Below are positions 1-15,400 of a stretch of 64,000 bases of DNA, piece after piece. The notes beneath the pieces were generated by a model, which made no database searches, was not told the origin of the DNA, and worked only from the letters and a program-made list of their open reading frames with translations. Numbering within the stretch: position 1 is the first letter of the stretch; each line of letters begins with the position of its first letter. The position numbers and the translations under genes are program-made. This DNA is from Branchiostoma floridae (lineage: Eukaryota > Chordata > Leptocardii > Amphioxiformes > Branchiostomatidae), in NCBI RefSeq assembly GCF_000003815.2, contig NC_049989.1:748235-812234 (forward strand). The letters are read 5' to 3'.

Positions 1-180
1 CGATGCTTTGTAAATTATGTATTGGACACCTAGATGTCTGAAGTGTACATACCTCAGAAATAACTATTGTTGCATGTGTAGATCTCTTTAAGTTCCACTT
101 TTTTTAATTGACCGGTATAAGGCTTATGACCGGTATTATGCCAATGCATGTTACCAACCTAGGATTGATGTGTTCAAAAA

Positions 181-304
181 TTTGTATTTTCCCAGAACTA
201 TCGTAGAGTGGAATATGTTATCACCAAGCACAGTAGGGGCATCATCTCTGGATAGTTTTAAAGAATGCTTGCAAAAGTTAGGTGTGACAGGTCCTTCAGT
301 GTAA
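181..304 (+). mobile_element. LINE reverse-transcriptase C-terminal relic
   Basis: The plus frame ending TAA at 302-304 reads FPRTIVEWNMLSPSTVGA followed by SLDSFKECLQKLG. This is the stereotyped last segment of many animal non-LTR reverse transcriptases (FPRTI..WN.LP...V..S...FK..L). Its GC-rich 3' tail continues to about 395, just short of NAA25 exon 17 on the other strand. It is a 5'-truncated dead copy. Confidence 0.75.
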
Positions 305-403
305 TATAACCAGCTGCTGCCGCGCCGCGTGCCTGCGAAGCTGGTGTGTTACGCCGAAGGGCGGTTATACTGGCTATATAGATACAGATAGTAAAAAGCC
401 TAC

Positions 404-456
404 CCTTCTCTGGAGATATCTCCATATAGTCAAGCAGTTCCCTCATTTGTTCTGGA
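404..456 (-). CDS. NAA25: NAA25 exon 17 (last exon seen)
   Basis: 53 nt with a TTGCAG acceptor and a GTAGGC donor. It encodes a short segment with EQMRELLDYMEISPEK. Similarity to human (LRPEEDD region) is weak, but phases fit exon 16. The rest of the gene lies beyond position 1. Confidence 0.7.
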
Positions 457-3400
457 CTGCAATGAATACACACAAATCAATACCAAACAACAATTACAGC
501 AAGCCTTTCACTCTTCAGTCATCCCAAAACATGTAAGGCAAATACAAAATACAAGTATGTGAAAACTGCATTCAACATAAGTCTCAAAATCATGAGTTAG
601 AAGATACAATGTATTACTTGCTAAAGACATGTCAATAGAAATGATTACGTTATGATAAACACAATACTTTGTTGTCTCCATGATGAAGTCCAGCAGCATT
701 CGTTCCACAGCCAATGACGAATAGTTGTGGGACAGGTTTAGCCTCTCTCGGAAAGAGATGATCTCAGGGATCTGTGGAACAGGCAGGCAAAAAACGTTTT
801 CCCAAAAAGTATGGAAAATATGTGGTCACTTTAGACTATAAATCAAAACATTTTCTTCCCTTTATTGTCATACATGTATGTGTAACATTAAATAATGAAT
901 CCTCTTTATTTGGCATTCCTATGAGCATGCATGGGCACTGGGCAGTTGGGACAATGAACCAGCTGTCCAGATTTCTGAAGCTAAGGACCGCCAGAAGTGG
1001 AAAGTTCATGTTAAATGCTGTGCTTCCCCTTAAGCCAAGGCAAACTACAAGCTACGGGACAGATGGATTGAGGCGCACTATATTGACAACCATTCTGTCG
1101 TAAGACTTGCATTAAGGTCATAAGCAGAGAGACCTGATATTGGTTGATTACTTAATGTATCAACCAGTATTAGCTTACCCAAAAATGATAAACCAGGACT
1201 GTTCACAATTATTTACTGACCTTGTGGAAAGAACCATACTTGTAGGCAGCAATAATGTACTCTGTGGTCTGCAAAAAGGGCAGTACAAATGTAAGTATTG
1301 GTGGGTAGTGCTGCTACACGGAGATATATTTTCTTAAAGAATGACTGTCACATATAGCTTGCTTCCTTCAGGTGTGCAAAATTATTCCATGAGGTGGAAC
1401 AAATTTACACTTTATGAATAAACTAAACATTATCTACCTAACACACTGTCAGGAAGAGTAGCCAATTTTTCCCTGACATCCGTCAACCTTTAGCTAGTTC
1501 TTTTTTTTTATAGATGCATCATGGGAATAGCTAGAAGTGGAGAGTAAGGTTTCTTTACCTTGTAAACTGAGTAGAGCTATGAGGGTGCTTGCCATCTGAG
1601 ATGCCACGCTATTCTATAACATGTTCCTCAACCATCGCGGCATAAGCGTTCAACCTACAATTTTCCATTCAATATGTTGAACCTGATGTGATCTTTCTAT
1701 AAAGATATATCATACATTTAGCAAAAGTCAGGCTGGCGGGTCAAAACACTACAACTAACTGTTACCTTTCTAATGCATGGCAAAATATGTTTTAGACACT
1801 CGGTATAAAGTTTCGGGTTGCCTTTCTTTAGAAACCAGTGTGAAACCATAGTGAGATAACACTCCCAATCATTGGCAACCCCCTCTCCAAGTACTACACA
1901 ACAATTATCATTTGTGAACCCCGATGTTCCCACAAGATTACACAATCTAACTTACATGTCATTGAATAATAACGGCATGTGGTCCTTGATTTGTAGGTAC
2001 TGCAGCTGTCAATGAAAGAGTGTTCACTTACATCTTTGTGGTTTGCTGAAAAAAACTTGAGCATGGAACTCAGTATAGAACAGGCTGGAGTCAAGTGTCC
2101 CAGTGCCACTGCATAGCAAGAATAGAAGTACCCTAGGGTGTCCTGCTGGATGTGCTTAACCTCCATGTTGTCGTACAGTTTCTTACAAGGCTGAAATGCA
2201 CCTGAAGAGAACACAAAAAGTAGGCATAGTCATGTCTCCACCTATATACCTGCTCCACATGGTGACATATTGCTAAATGATGGGCAATGATAGGCCCTTA
2301 TGTTTATAGCTTCTTTTAAACCTCTTGCAACACACTTATGTTGTCTTGAACGTTGTGGACATTCGGTCATTCCATCTCATTGGAAAAAGAAAAATCTTGG
2401 GACACAGAGGCCATGCAGAAGAGCCATACAACTATCCCATGCACAGAGACGGGGGACACGAGCTTTCTATAGATCAAATGCTTTTATTATCTACATGAAT
2501 AGTACATTAAGTCAACATTTAATGGTAGCATTCTGCACTGTAGTTTGACAGCGCATGAAACTCACGGCAGGTTTTGGGCTTGTGTATTAGCAGAACATTC
2601 CAACAACAAAAAAAGGGGTCTAAATACCTATCGCATCATGACCGATCTGCTCAACATCATGAACTTAGTCAACCCTCTGGCAGTAGAGCGATGACCATTC
2701 AAGTAAAATTGATCCCTACTGACTAAATGATCCTGTAGCCATTGCTGGTGCCCAAAGACAAGGATGAAAAGACAATCAAGGAAGCCAAAAAGTGAAAATG
2801 TCTCATCACAGTCAGACGGACATAAGCAATGTGCCGCTGTTTTGCAGCAAGTTGGTCTTACCGTGATGAGACATTTTCGCTTTTCGTCACAGAGTTTCGA
2901 GGGCCATGGTCTTGATACGTTCACTCGTCAACTTGCACAGAAGGTGCCAAGCTTGTCAAGTTTATCAATCAATATCATAGGATGTGTAGCCTAAAATGCA
3001 CCAAAAAGTAGGAAGAAAAGTAGACACAGCATTTTGTACAAGATGGTATCACCTACCCAGTAAAATGTACAGCTTGATCAGAATGAGCTTGTACTGTGCA
3101 TTTGATGGGCTACATGCCACTCCCTTCTCAAGCATGACTATCACTTCAAACAGCAGGCTTAGCTTCTCTGAAAAACAAAAAAGTCATAGATAAGAATGGC
3201 AACTATGGGTACTTAACACCTGTTATATCTTATGAAGTTTTTATCACTGACACATTTCTAGCTTGTCTTTTGTGATTTTATTTTACAGTGAACCAGAATG
3301 CAGTCTCATTGAAAAGTATCAAAATATTGTGCTGATTTTCAATTATGTCACTTTCTGATTCAGCCTCATCATATTCCCATTCAAGGCACACGACCTGCAT

Positions 3401-6400
3401 CGCCGTCAAGTAGTAGCCCTGACAAACTGCTATCCATCGTTTGTACACTTAGTACAGCCCAGCTGTCAGCCAATCACATACTATCACTACCTTGGCACAT
3501 GCCCTACTGTTGTACATGATGTTGACAAGTTACCAAGAAGACTGTTCTGTAAACTTAAGGTAATGTATGATTGGCTGATATCAAACATGACAGTCAGAAC
3601 TGACAAGTATTAAAGTATGTATTTTTAGCCTAACCCACCAAAACCTACATGTAACAGGACGATTCATTAATTACACTATGACTATGACATGGCAGACTCC
3701 TGGTGTTTAAGTTATCACTAGTATACATATAGATATAAATGAGCCATTTATGGGTGGGGGGGGCAGACACATGAATGAATGAATAAATGATTGAATTAAG
3801 TGGCACATAAGAACTTAAGCATTTATGAGTCTATGGGAACTATGAGAAATGTGGAGTAAGTGGTACATTAATTTCCAGTTGCTATACTAATAATCAATCC
3901 ACAAGAGCTGGCGTACTTGTCTTCAGATATTCAGCATACTTGATATGTACTGCCATCAGTATGTAGCTGTCACTCGGCTGGACATCTGTGGGCAGCAGGT
4001 CTGTTCCTGAAAAGACAGCAGGAGTCCAAGATGATGTCCTGTCCCATCTATACATTCAAGTGCAATTGAACTTCTTACACACAACTCAATTTGTTCTTAC
4101 AAGACATTCGGGGTGGGCACCAGTTCAATGCACAGGTACAAAACCTGACCCAAAATTTTCAGTCGCCATAAACACAAGCAGTGACCAAGTTTTCATCTTC
4201 TGCAGCTGGACTGGACCTTCTTTACTGGCACCCACTGCTAGTAGACAACGTTTTGGTAGTCCTTCTGCAACCTTCCTCAGGGCAATGAATAACGACTAGA
4301 AGTTCTATACAATGTATGGTCACTACAGAGTATAGAATGTGAATTACATGTAGTTTGTATACGTATGCCCCTAACTTCATCCTTCATCCTGAATCGTAAT
4401 TTTGTGTAGATTTTAAGATCTAAGATTAGATGGCCTTAAGTCATTCAGGCCTCAAGGAAGGAACAACAGAATGACCAAAACATGGGCAAGCATGAACAGT
4501 TCTGGTTCTGTGTGGTAACTACAAAAAACATGTACAAATCAAATAAAATCAAATATAATCAAATCAGTACAATATCCAATGATTTGTCAACCTGATGAAA
4601 CTATTCACTGACAGTCATAAAGCCAGTCAAATGGCAGCTTGGGAAAAACTCTCATGAAGGATATTCTTGGAAACAATATTGTTGGTATGTCCTCCCCATT
4701 ACGTGCCAATCACAGGTCACAGAGACCCGTCCAAATGATGGTAGATTTTCAGGTGAAAGGTAAATGACTTTAAGATATTGGGAGATTGATGACAGCTTTA
4801 ACTTACCTTTTCCAGGAACAATGCTTTGCCAGTTTGATAAAACAATGATATCAAATATGGATATGGATATAGGTATGGATTCAGAAAATGAAGTCTGTCT
4901 AACATTGGTCCAGCAGCAAGGATGAACCTGCTTGTAATTTGCTACCTACAACATGGTTGTGATCACATTCAGCTTTTCTGATGGTCTATGGTCTTGACAG
5001 TACACACACTATAGTATAACCCACCAAATTGTAAACCATGTTGATGTCTTCTCATCAAGTCTTGAATCAGCTCATCTCTCTTCTCTCCTGTGAGATGTTC
5101 CTGCAGCCCCAGTGATCTGGCCAGCCCCACACAACAAATATGCCTCTGCATGGTTTTCACATCAGATGGCAGGCCCAGCTCTCCTGCCTTCTCTGGTATC
5201 TCTATGTATGTCTGCAACTCTTCAACAAACTGGGAAAAGTTTGGATATGAATCAAATTGCTATTAACCACTCATCTAACATTTTCCTACTCCTAATGCAT
5301 TTGCTTCTAACACTTTCATATCATAAACATGGTGGAAGACAGAAAACCTTTTATTTCAAGCTGTTTCGGGCAAAAGCGGCCATTTTGCATTTTGCAGTGT
5401 ACTTCTGGGTATGCTACACAGCTGTGTAGACTGCATACAGTCATATGTTATATTGTAGTACTAAATGAACTGTTCGTATTCAATCCTAACAGATTGATGT
5501 ACTAGTATATATATATATATATATGTATTCTTCAACTGTGTACCTTTGCATTGTCATCCAGTTTCAACATGGTCAAATAAGGCCTCATGTCCATAAAACA
5601 GCAGGGTTTGTCTCCAAACTTTCCAAAGTACTCTTTAAGAAGATCAGCAGGTGACCCTGTAAAATACAAAGTTGAGTCTTATATACAATGTATATATCAT
5701 TAAACTTAGGATACGCAGCAAGCCCACAGGTTCTCTGGGATTTTGCAATGTCTTGTTGAGCAATTTGCTAGGTATCAGATAATCTTGATTTTGTGGGAGA
5801 GCTGTCAGGCATTTATGCAAGATCTCTGGACTCTTTGTGGGAGACCTCTTGGGACTGTGGAGAACTACTCTTGGGATTTTGTGTGACTTGCATGGTAGAG
5901 AATGTGTCTTACACAATGATAGGCAGATTTACACAAAATGTGGTCCATTTCTGGGTACAACAAGTGACCATAGGTAACATAGTCTGTAATTATGGTTTAT
6001 GTTGTGTTGTTTTCTGTGGTGTGTGACATGACAGACACACACACACACAGACACACACACACACACACACCAAAACTAATTTTTCATGGAGGTAATAAGA
6101 TCATGAACCTTTGGTGTTATATGTACCTATTTTGTCTGCAGCCTCTTGGTTTCCTCTCTCTGTAAGTCTCTTCAAGAGTTCCATTCTAGCAAGAAATGGT
6201 CCTCTTTGAAGTCTCTTTCCATTCTTCAGTTCATCTGCAACTCTCTCCTCTACAAAAGCTATTGCCATATCGACAGTACCTGTTACCACATCAGCAGATG
6301 AACTGAAATAAAGAACAAATTCCCCATTATTCCTTATATAATGTATATATTCAGGGCCTCTGGGAGACTTCTTTAATCCCCAGTTCTCATTTCCAATTCC

Positions 6401-9400
6401 TTATTTCATAAGCATTCAGCATAAGGATGGAGTTTCTTTGTAAATGGTAAGGAAATTGTGTACATTCTACAATGTTATGCATAACTTCATGTATATAAAT
6501 GTTAAATGTGAAAAAAAAGGAGCAAACTGCATATCTACCCTTCATCAGCTTCTGATGGTGTCCATCCTGAGTCCACCAGGTGGAAGAGAGACGTGAAGTA
6601 GTGAATGTACCACAGCCAGTTATCAGGGCTAGAGAGACACAGCAGATTTCACATCGGTCAGACACAACACTGAACACTGTTCAGGTATCTTGGTTGAATA
6701 TAATATTAGTACCATCATCGGGTCTCACCTAAATACCACCTACAAATGAAACCTTGAAAAACAAAAGTTCGGAGATCTCATATATATCTATCTCCATGAA
6801 ATATAAATCACTTCCACATTTACAGTATCTATGCTTGGTACACCTTTAAATAACTTACATGTTGTACGCTGGTCACAATGTTGATTATCCAATCATTTAC
6901 TATTGACGATGGACATCCAGCATTTACTATTTAGAAGAATTATTTCACTTTTATATTAATTATGCTACTTATAGGGACATATTTGATCTACAGTGTGGTC
7001 TAAAAAATTTTTTGGGAAATGGCAATCAAATCAACATGGCCAAGAAAATCAAGAAACCCTTGATAAAATCTATTTGGTTCTTAAATGAAGAGATTTACCC
7101 TACTTGTTTTTCTTGAATGAAGAAATCATTTCTACATGCAAATGAACTATGATATTCACCAACAAGAATCTTCTAGAAATTAAGGAAATCTTTTCTTTTA
7201 GTCTGCCCATAAGACTTGTTTCTGGTTAGAGGTTGTTTTCTTTATTCTCCTGTCGATTCGACAGATGAGCAGGCAAACAGGCACTTTGCCGGTGGGTTTG
7301 GCAACCTGTTTGCCTAACCTGCACATGACTTTTTATGGTGAAGGAGGGGTGTGCAATTCCTTCTCCACCCTCTCATCTACTGGAGCACTAAGTCTCACAG
7401 GGACAGAACTGTATGCCATGTGTGAGACGGCTTCAGCAGATGCAGCTTTGTTGTCCGAAGTATCCGTCTCCTAGGAGGACTTCCGACCAAAGATGTAAGG
7501 GGTTCCTCCTACTCCTGACTTGTGTATGGCGGGTGTGTCATGCCCGAACATGCCCCTAAGGTCTGTCTCGGCAACATGGCCACAAAGGCCTGCCACTGCC
7601 ACTAGCCGCAGCTAGATACTCATTTACACCCGAGTCAAGTGAGGAAAGTCATGTAAAGTGCCTTTCCCAAGGGCACAACATCGGTGGCACAGCGAGATTC
7701 GAACTCATGACCTCTTGAGTCTGAGCTGATCGCGCTGCCGATTACGTCACGGGGTTAGATATAGATCAAATAGAATATGTCATAGATTCCAGCAATAACT
7801 CAATTTTACTTACTTTGTTAACAACAGCTTTCTGTACTTGGCATTGGCCTTGGGCCAATCCTCTAATTGGACGTACATTTCAGCTTGCATCAAGGACTGC
7901 AGTTCTATTTCTGATATTAACTTGCCTGGAAGTCAAAGAAATATTACAGTGTAAATACTGTAGTACTATAGAAAGTTATTCATATTACCTTTGCAAAGAA
8001 GGTTATCTTTTGGTTGCATTTGTACATGGATGTGCAGATGACCTGTACTACTGGTATTCTACTAGATTACCTGGATAGATTGTATTATTATTATTGCAGA
8101 TAACAGATTCTGAAAATCAAATACTTTGAGAACAGAATGTAGTACCAATACTTACTACCTAATGGTCCTACAACAACTTCAAGGGCTTCTTCATATTTCT
8201 TCTGCTTCTCTAAGATAATCAAATACAGGCGCACCTCTGAAACAAGGAAGGAAACATAGAGAATAAGAATATTACAGATATGATTGAACATGTATGGATC
8301 GAACATTAATAATTCCCAGTTTAGGGCTATCCACTGCAGCTCCAGTTATGATTGCGGCTCTGTTTATTGTCAAAAGTGTGGTAACCGTTATACCTGTCAC
8401 ATTTGGCAAAAATTGATCGGAACTTCGTATATAATAATAACTTTACTGCACAACAATTGTACAAGGTAAAACGTATGGCTTATATGTGACAGGGATGGTT
8501 TTCAGGTGAAACATACGCGCAACCATCTGTCAATCTTAAATATGGCCGATCTTCCAACGATACGCCCGAAGATCGTGGATAATGTGACAGGGGTATTAAC
8601 CCCGGGCATAGGGGGCAACTTTTTGCAGACATGGTCTACAATAGTGTCAGAAGAAGTCCAACAGCAAGAGACTACACCCTGCAGTTAAAGGGTAGGAATG
8701 ACTGTCAGCAAATGGACTACACCATCAGACTCTACAGAGTGGCTGTCCATTACTGTTGCTTGAGTAAGAGGGTCTGCATGAGGGGTCCCGACAATGATTT
8801 ACGCTGAATTCAGAAGAACCCCCCACGTATTAACCTAAATCAAGGACGAAAATTATGCTAAATTTGGATGCCTCGCTACGAATTACGTAGATAAGATCGT
8901 TTCCCTTTGAGTTACAGGAAATAAAAATAGGTTGCCTATGACTTATGGAAAAGAGCATGCAGACCATTGAGTATCTGTTATGTAATGTTATCATGTGGAT
9001 GTCTAACCTTCATCGGTGTATCAAGGAACCAATCAGAATCAAGTTTTCAAACTATTTGTGTCAGAGTTTTAAAAGTCCACCATTCCTTATGTAAGAAATG
9101 TATTGACTATGTTAAGGTTACAGTCAGTTTGTAGGGTATTAACCTTGTCCATGTAGCCAATCTCACAAGCAATCCGCGACCGGAAGTAAGCCAGCCATAG
9201 ATTTCCGAATCGACTATTGTGGTCACAGATCTTCGGAGTTTTGCGGGGACTTTTTCAGCAATGTAACGTGTTCTAGAGCACTCCGTGCTTTGTCAGAAAG
9301 TTGTATAAAATGGCGGCCAACTCAAGCAACGGTGGGAAGTGCGCATATTTCAAGACATCCTTATAGCACAACAAAGTCATATCCATACATTGTGAATATT

Positions 9401-12400
9401 GCTGTACTGTGTAATAAGGTAGATTCAAGTTATACTTATAATGTAGAAAAATGACTAAACACAGCAGAGACTTTATTTTCTACAATATATCCCTTTAACT
9501 ACATGTAATCTCACCAGCCTCAGCCTCTATCTTCATGTCCTTGGCCATTTTCTCCACCATCCGCTCTGCCAGAGGCAGGAACATCTTCTGGGACAGTGTC
9601 TCATCCTCAGTTGTCAGTGCCTGCATTACGATACTCATCACCGACCAGAAGTAATATGGGTTCTTGGGAGCAACCTTGTAAAGTGCCATTCCAGTCTGAA
9701 ATACAGGATGGATTTTTTATTTAGATTGCTTGCTATATATACACAGACTTTGAGACTTTATCAAGAAAATCTGTCAGTGGCATGCCCAAGGACATGACAC
9801 TATAGACAGACACTGAAGCCTTACACTATGAAGTATATAAAATTGCAGGTATATATGGGGACAGTGATATGAGGAATAACACGACGTGAGGTTTCTCTTC
9901 ACACGAGGGTCAACACGAAACGTGCCATTGCTCGCGTGCCGCTATCTTTGCACGCTCGCCCCAGGTAAAGGCCAATTACGTGCACTTCTTCAATTTTAGC
10001 GATGTCCGCACGGCTATATTTTACCGGTGTCTACACGGAGCCGGGCCCATTCAATGTGCCGGGCAACACGGCTATATTTTCCCGCCCGTGTGCTTCTTCA
10101 ATTTTACCCGGGTGTCTGCACGGAGCCGGGCCCGGGGAGCCGGGGCCGGGCAACACGGCTATATTTGCGCTTCTTCAATTTTAACCGTGTCTGCACGAAG
10201 CCGAGGCCGGGGCTATATTTTCCCGCTCCGCCAGACTCGGCGTTCAATGCGGAGCCATTACGTGCGTTTCTTCAATTTTAACCGTGTCTGCACGAAGCCG
10301 GGGCCGGGGCTATACTTTCCCGCTCCGCCAGACTCGGCGTTCAATGCGGAGCCATTACGTGCGTTTCTTCAATTTTAACCGTGTCTGCACGAAGCCGGGG
10401 CCGGGGCTATATTTTCCCGCTCCGCCAGACTCCTATATTTTCCCGCTCCGCCAGACTCGGCGTTCAATGCGGAGCCATTACGTGCGTTTCTTCAATTTTA
10501 ACCGTGTCTGCACGAAGCCGGGGCCGGGGCTATATTTTCCCGCTCCGCCAGACTCGGCGTTCAATGCGGAGCCATTACGTGCGTTTCTTCAATTTTAACC
10601 GTGTCTGCACGAAGCCGGGGCTATATTTTCCCGCTCCGCCAGACTCGGCGTTCAATGCGGAGCCATTACGTGCGTTTCTTCAATTTTAACCGTGTCTGCA
10701 CGAAGCCGGGGCCGGGGCTATATTTTCCCGCTCCGCCAGACTCGGCGTTCAATGCGGAGCCATTACGTGCGTTTCTTCAATTTTAACCGTGTCTGCACGA
10801 AGCCGGGGCCGGGGCTATATTTTCCCGCTCCGCCAGACTCGGCGTTCAATGCGGAGCCATTACGTGCGTTTCTTCAATTTTAACCGTGTCTGCACGAAGC
10901 CGGGGCCCGGGGATATTTTTTCCGTCTCTGAGCAAGCCTTGCTCTGAGTGAAGACTCGGCACTCAATACCGGTGGAAGTGAAAGTTGACTTGAAACTGAC
11001 TTTACCCAAGCCCCTTTATGGCAACATGGCGTATCTGACCAAGAAGGTTAAAATCCTTGATTTTGAAATTGTTGACCAGTATCCAAGCCATGGCGGAGAA
11101 CACCCCGGAGAAGGCACGCCGGTAAATGTTATCATTACGACGTGAAATTATAAACAAAGATCGCCACCATTTTGAGCCTGCCATTTTGTTTCCTTGTAGA
11201 ATTATCGCATTTTTCACATTTCTTTTCTTCGAATGTTCAGGAACAAGCTGCCCGTTTGCTTACAACAAGAACATTACAAGGAGGAAAGACAACTCAAACT
11301 CGGAAAGAATAATGAAATACAATTTCTGATAAAACATCTCATAATTTACTTCATACCGTTAAAACTCGGTAGAATAATTCTAAACTGTTGTTTGTGAAAC
11401 TAGATACGAAAAGTCACTCTTTTGTGGCTATTCATATCAGTGTTAGTTTATCCCAAGGAGCTTTTATAAAAACTCCTTGTTTATCCACATTATTTTTCCA
11501 CAACATGCGAAGTTTTTTCTCCCCAGACACTAGGACGCCACCGCCTTGTCAAAATTGATTGATGATCTCTCTTTGTCACGAGCCCGAGGCACGATCAAAG
11601 GCTGCCGCAGGCTGCGCGGGAAAGCTTGAATGTAGCGAACTAGGACTAGGAATTCTCACGCTTGCGGTCAGGGATATATGTGGGGCTCACTCAACAATCG
11701 CAGACGAATTCAGCGCTAAACGCACATGCTAATTCTTACTGGATATAGCGTTTTGGTCCGGCGATTGAAATGTGCTAAGAATTCGAAGTTTTGTTAAAAG
11801 AAGGAAAAACGTGGGGAAGTGTGGTTTGTTAGCTCGGAAAAACCAAGGAGGTTAAAGAAGAGAAGTGTGGTTTGATCAGACGGCTAAATTCCCCTAACAA
11901 TTATTCTTCCGCGAGGCAAAATGGCTATCGTTCTGGGCTACTACTTGCTACTTGAATTGCCAAACTCGTAACTCGTGAATCCGACGCCATTTTCCAGTTT
12001 GTTATGACTCAGAAATTGTAGTTTTATACTACATACCTAGAAGCGTCTTTGTATTTTTCGCCAAGCTGACACTTGTTGAACCAAGGAGCTCCTTGGTTGA
12101 ACAAAGGAGCTGTTGATAAAAGCTCCTTGGTTGAAGGGAGCCAGTTTGCTACACGCTATCATTATAATGCATAATGACCATTTTGTAAGTCTTACTGTGT
12201 CAATGCGACGTCGTGAAGATGTACATTTTACACTTCCAATGTTACCGTTTTAGTACATTTTACACTTCTTGTATTTTTTTATTGTAAATATGCTGTTAAG
12301 TTCGAATCGTAACGACACCATTGTTTGTGTATGATAAAAAGCGTGCTTACACTGCACTTGTAAAGAAATGACGACACATTTTCTGTAAAATAAATGTTTT

Positions 12401-15400
12401 TATTTCTTGAAGTAGTACACTAGTACACATGTGTGCATGTTGTGGTAAAGAAATGGAGCGTAACATATTAACCAGTACAAAATATATACTAGTACAAACT
12501 GTACTAAGTACTACGATATCAGTACTATTTGTGCGGCGGCAAGAGGGAGGGGTGAATTCACACAGTGATAAAGTTGAAAATTTAGCGGTCGACTAGTTTT
12601 TTGTTTGTTTTATAGCAATTACAAACTACCATTAGTCAATCCCCGCAAAATGCACTTTTCGCCGTTAGTGTACAACCGTACCACTCAATGCCTAGGACTG
12701 TGTACCTCCGACCTAGCGCAAGGCTGTCAAACGTTACTTGCTAATTTCTTCAGTTATAAACAATCTTTCACTAATCTAACTTTTGAGATCAGTTCGGCTG
12801 GGTAAAAGGGAATTTCTCAACGCTGAAAACAACACGCGTCCACACAGCCGTTTGTTTTTTTGGCTCGGTTCTCTTTTCGGAGAAATACATCAATGAGACC
12901 TTAGACTTAGTAACTTGCGTGGACTTGCTACCTTGGGCACTTTACATTCAGTTCAACGGCAATGTTACATATTCTTTTCAGGTAACCTTACGAGACGGTC
13001 ATGTTTTTGGAGGGAAATACCTACTTTATTTATTTGTTTCTTTTTGTTCCAGTTGGGTTCGCGTTGAAGTATGCGTTTCTTTATTGATCAGTTTTCAGCG
13101 ACAACACTTACTTTACTAACACTACCAGTTCTGACACGACCTTTACAAGTCTAGGTTACTACTAAAAGCTCCTTGCCATTACTAACGTAAAACCAGTAAG
13201 AAGTTCGACGTTTGCTTTACATGAATGGTTTATTGTTAACCACGTTTCGTGTTGGAAAAACTCGGACAAATGGTTTACTAACAGTGACTTTACAATTGAC
13301 TTTTTATTTGACTTTAACACTTAACCGTTACTAACGAAATATCTACAAAATACTAGTACACCTACATGTTGGAAACATCTACAAATTACATCTACATGTT
13401 GGAAACATCTACAAATTACATCTACATGTTGGAAACATCTACAAATTACATGACATGTTGGGAATATCTACAAATTACATCTACATGTTGAAAATATCTA
13501 CAGATTACAATGACATGTTGGGAATATCTACAAATTATATCTACATGTTGGGAATATCTACAAATTATATCTACATGTTGGAGATATCTACAGATTACAA
13601 TGACATGTTGGAAAAAGTGAATATAAAGTGAAAACATTTATTCATTCAAACTTAGTACTTGTATGTGCTCGGAGTGAATTTGGGTGGTGACTTCTTCGAG
13701 CGCACTGGCCTCTGTTTCTTCTTCTTGATTCTGGAAGACAAATATATAGTAAGTTTCTTTTTATTGGGTGTGTGTTATGATACCGATTGGCTGGCGAACA
13801 AAACTAAAACCGGACAGACGAGAAAAAAAGCGTAGCCTGATTTTTGTTTGGACTAGAGTAGTTTTGGACTAATGTAACGTAACAGTTGGACTAATGTAAA
13901 GTTGCATAATGTATACTCAAGACATCAAATAAGCAACAACAAAAACAGATACGAAAACGAGTTGAATAATACAAGCTGTAAAAGAGTCATCTCATTAGGT
14001 CCACGTATTTAAGAACGTAGTGCTTACGGTGTAGTGAGCACATGCAAGTACAGTCAAACCTGTATTAGCGGCCACCTTTGCATAACGGCCACCTGCCCAT
14101 AGTGGCCACTTTTTGTCGGTCCCTTGGATTCGTAATGATTAAGAAATAGGCTTAGCGGCCACCTGTCCAACGCGGCCACGGCCACACGATTTCTGGTCCC
14201 GCAGGTACAAAAACACTGCCGATAACGGCCACGCGGACCGCTGATCTATGTTTCGGCACGCGATCGGCTATATACAGCTGCCGTATGGTCACCCTACGCC
14301 GGATTTAAAACCTCTTTGATTTATTTTCAAAACAAAACTTCGTAAACTGGCGCTACCCATACCCGCCGACAAACAAGTTCATATAAGGTCAATAGACGAC
14401 ACCAATATTACTGAGGTAAATTGCGTTAAAGATACGTTCTAATACACTACCGCTTAGGTTAATTTTCATCACAAAAACTTTCTGACTGAATTGTTACAAA
14501 GACAAAATAATACTAACTTCAGGCTATGGTGGATTTTTCTTACATTTATTAAGAGATAAGTCTAAAATGACGAGACTTTTCTTGTGAGTACCACATTAGC
14601 ATAATGGGCAAACCTGACGTGTGAACGCGGGAGGGAACACACGGACGGCGAAGTATCAAAGGATACAAGACGAAAGATCAAAGAAATATGATGACGATAC
14701 CGGTCTCTTCAGACAATATAAACTGTAGAACATTTAAAACTTTTTATAGCTTTTATTTTCTTAATACATATAGTGTAAAAATCATTGCAGTACATGTACA
14801 GTACTGTATTATGTGAATAAAGATCAGTGGGTACTAAAACCATGTGTAACTTATTGCTTGTGGTCAATTAATTAGCATATTCTCTATAGGGACCACCTCT
14901 CTATAGTGGCCAATTTTGACCAGTCCCTTGAGTGGCCGCTATAGACAGGTTTGACTGTAGTCTTGGTATATAGGACATAGTAGAAAGGACATGTAATTCC
15001 TACCTCTTGCAGTGGTTTTCCTTGTTTGTAGTTGTAGCCTTTGTCTTCTGTCGCTTGGGCGCCGGTGCAGAAGGAGTGAGGTCGAAGGAAGGAGTAAGTA
15101 ACGAACTGAGGTTAACTGGTTGCAGGGTGGTAAGGGGACTTTGATCGAAAGACGGCGGAGTTAGAGAAAGGGAAGAAGAAGAAGAAGAAATACTAGTAGA
15201 CGAAGAGGAGTCTATGAGAGAGAAATTCTCCTCCGGAACCGGCGTCGACTGCGACCTTAGCTGCGGGACGGCTTCGGAAGGGCCGGTGGCGCTGACGATG
15301 GGGCTGACGACGGGGCTCCTGGCGGTGGGGAGGCTGGTGGGGGTACCGTGGAAGGTGCTCGGGTCCTCGCCGGCGTGTAGCAACATGGCTACCAAGACCT

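Noticed and set aside
4021-4299. Plus-strand ORF opposite NAA25 exon 12
   Set aside because: Antisense shadow of the exon and its intron.
7690-7757. tRNA gene on the minus strand
   Set aside because: A- and B-box-like motifs exist but stems are poor and a SINE body follows.
9980-10883. Overlapping Arg/Pro/Phe-rich ORFs
   Set aside because: They are translations of the 97-bp satellite in three frames; no start context, splice sites or family.
10185-10920. CRISPR array
   Set aside because: Repeats are 97 bp, contiguous and without spacers, in a eukaryotic genome.
13446-13637. Minus-strand repetitive QHVDIICRYS ORF
   Set aside because: Product of the 30-bp tandem repeat.
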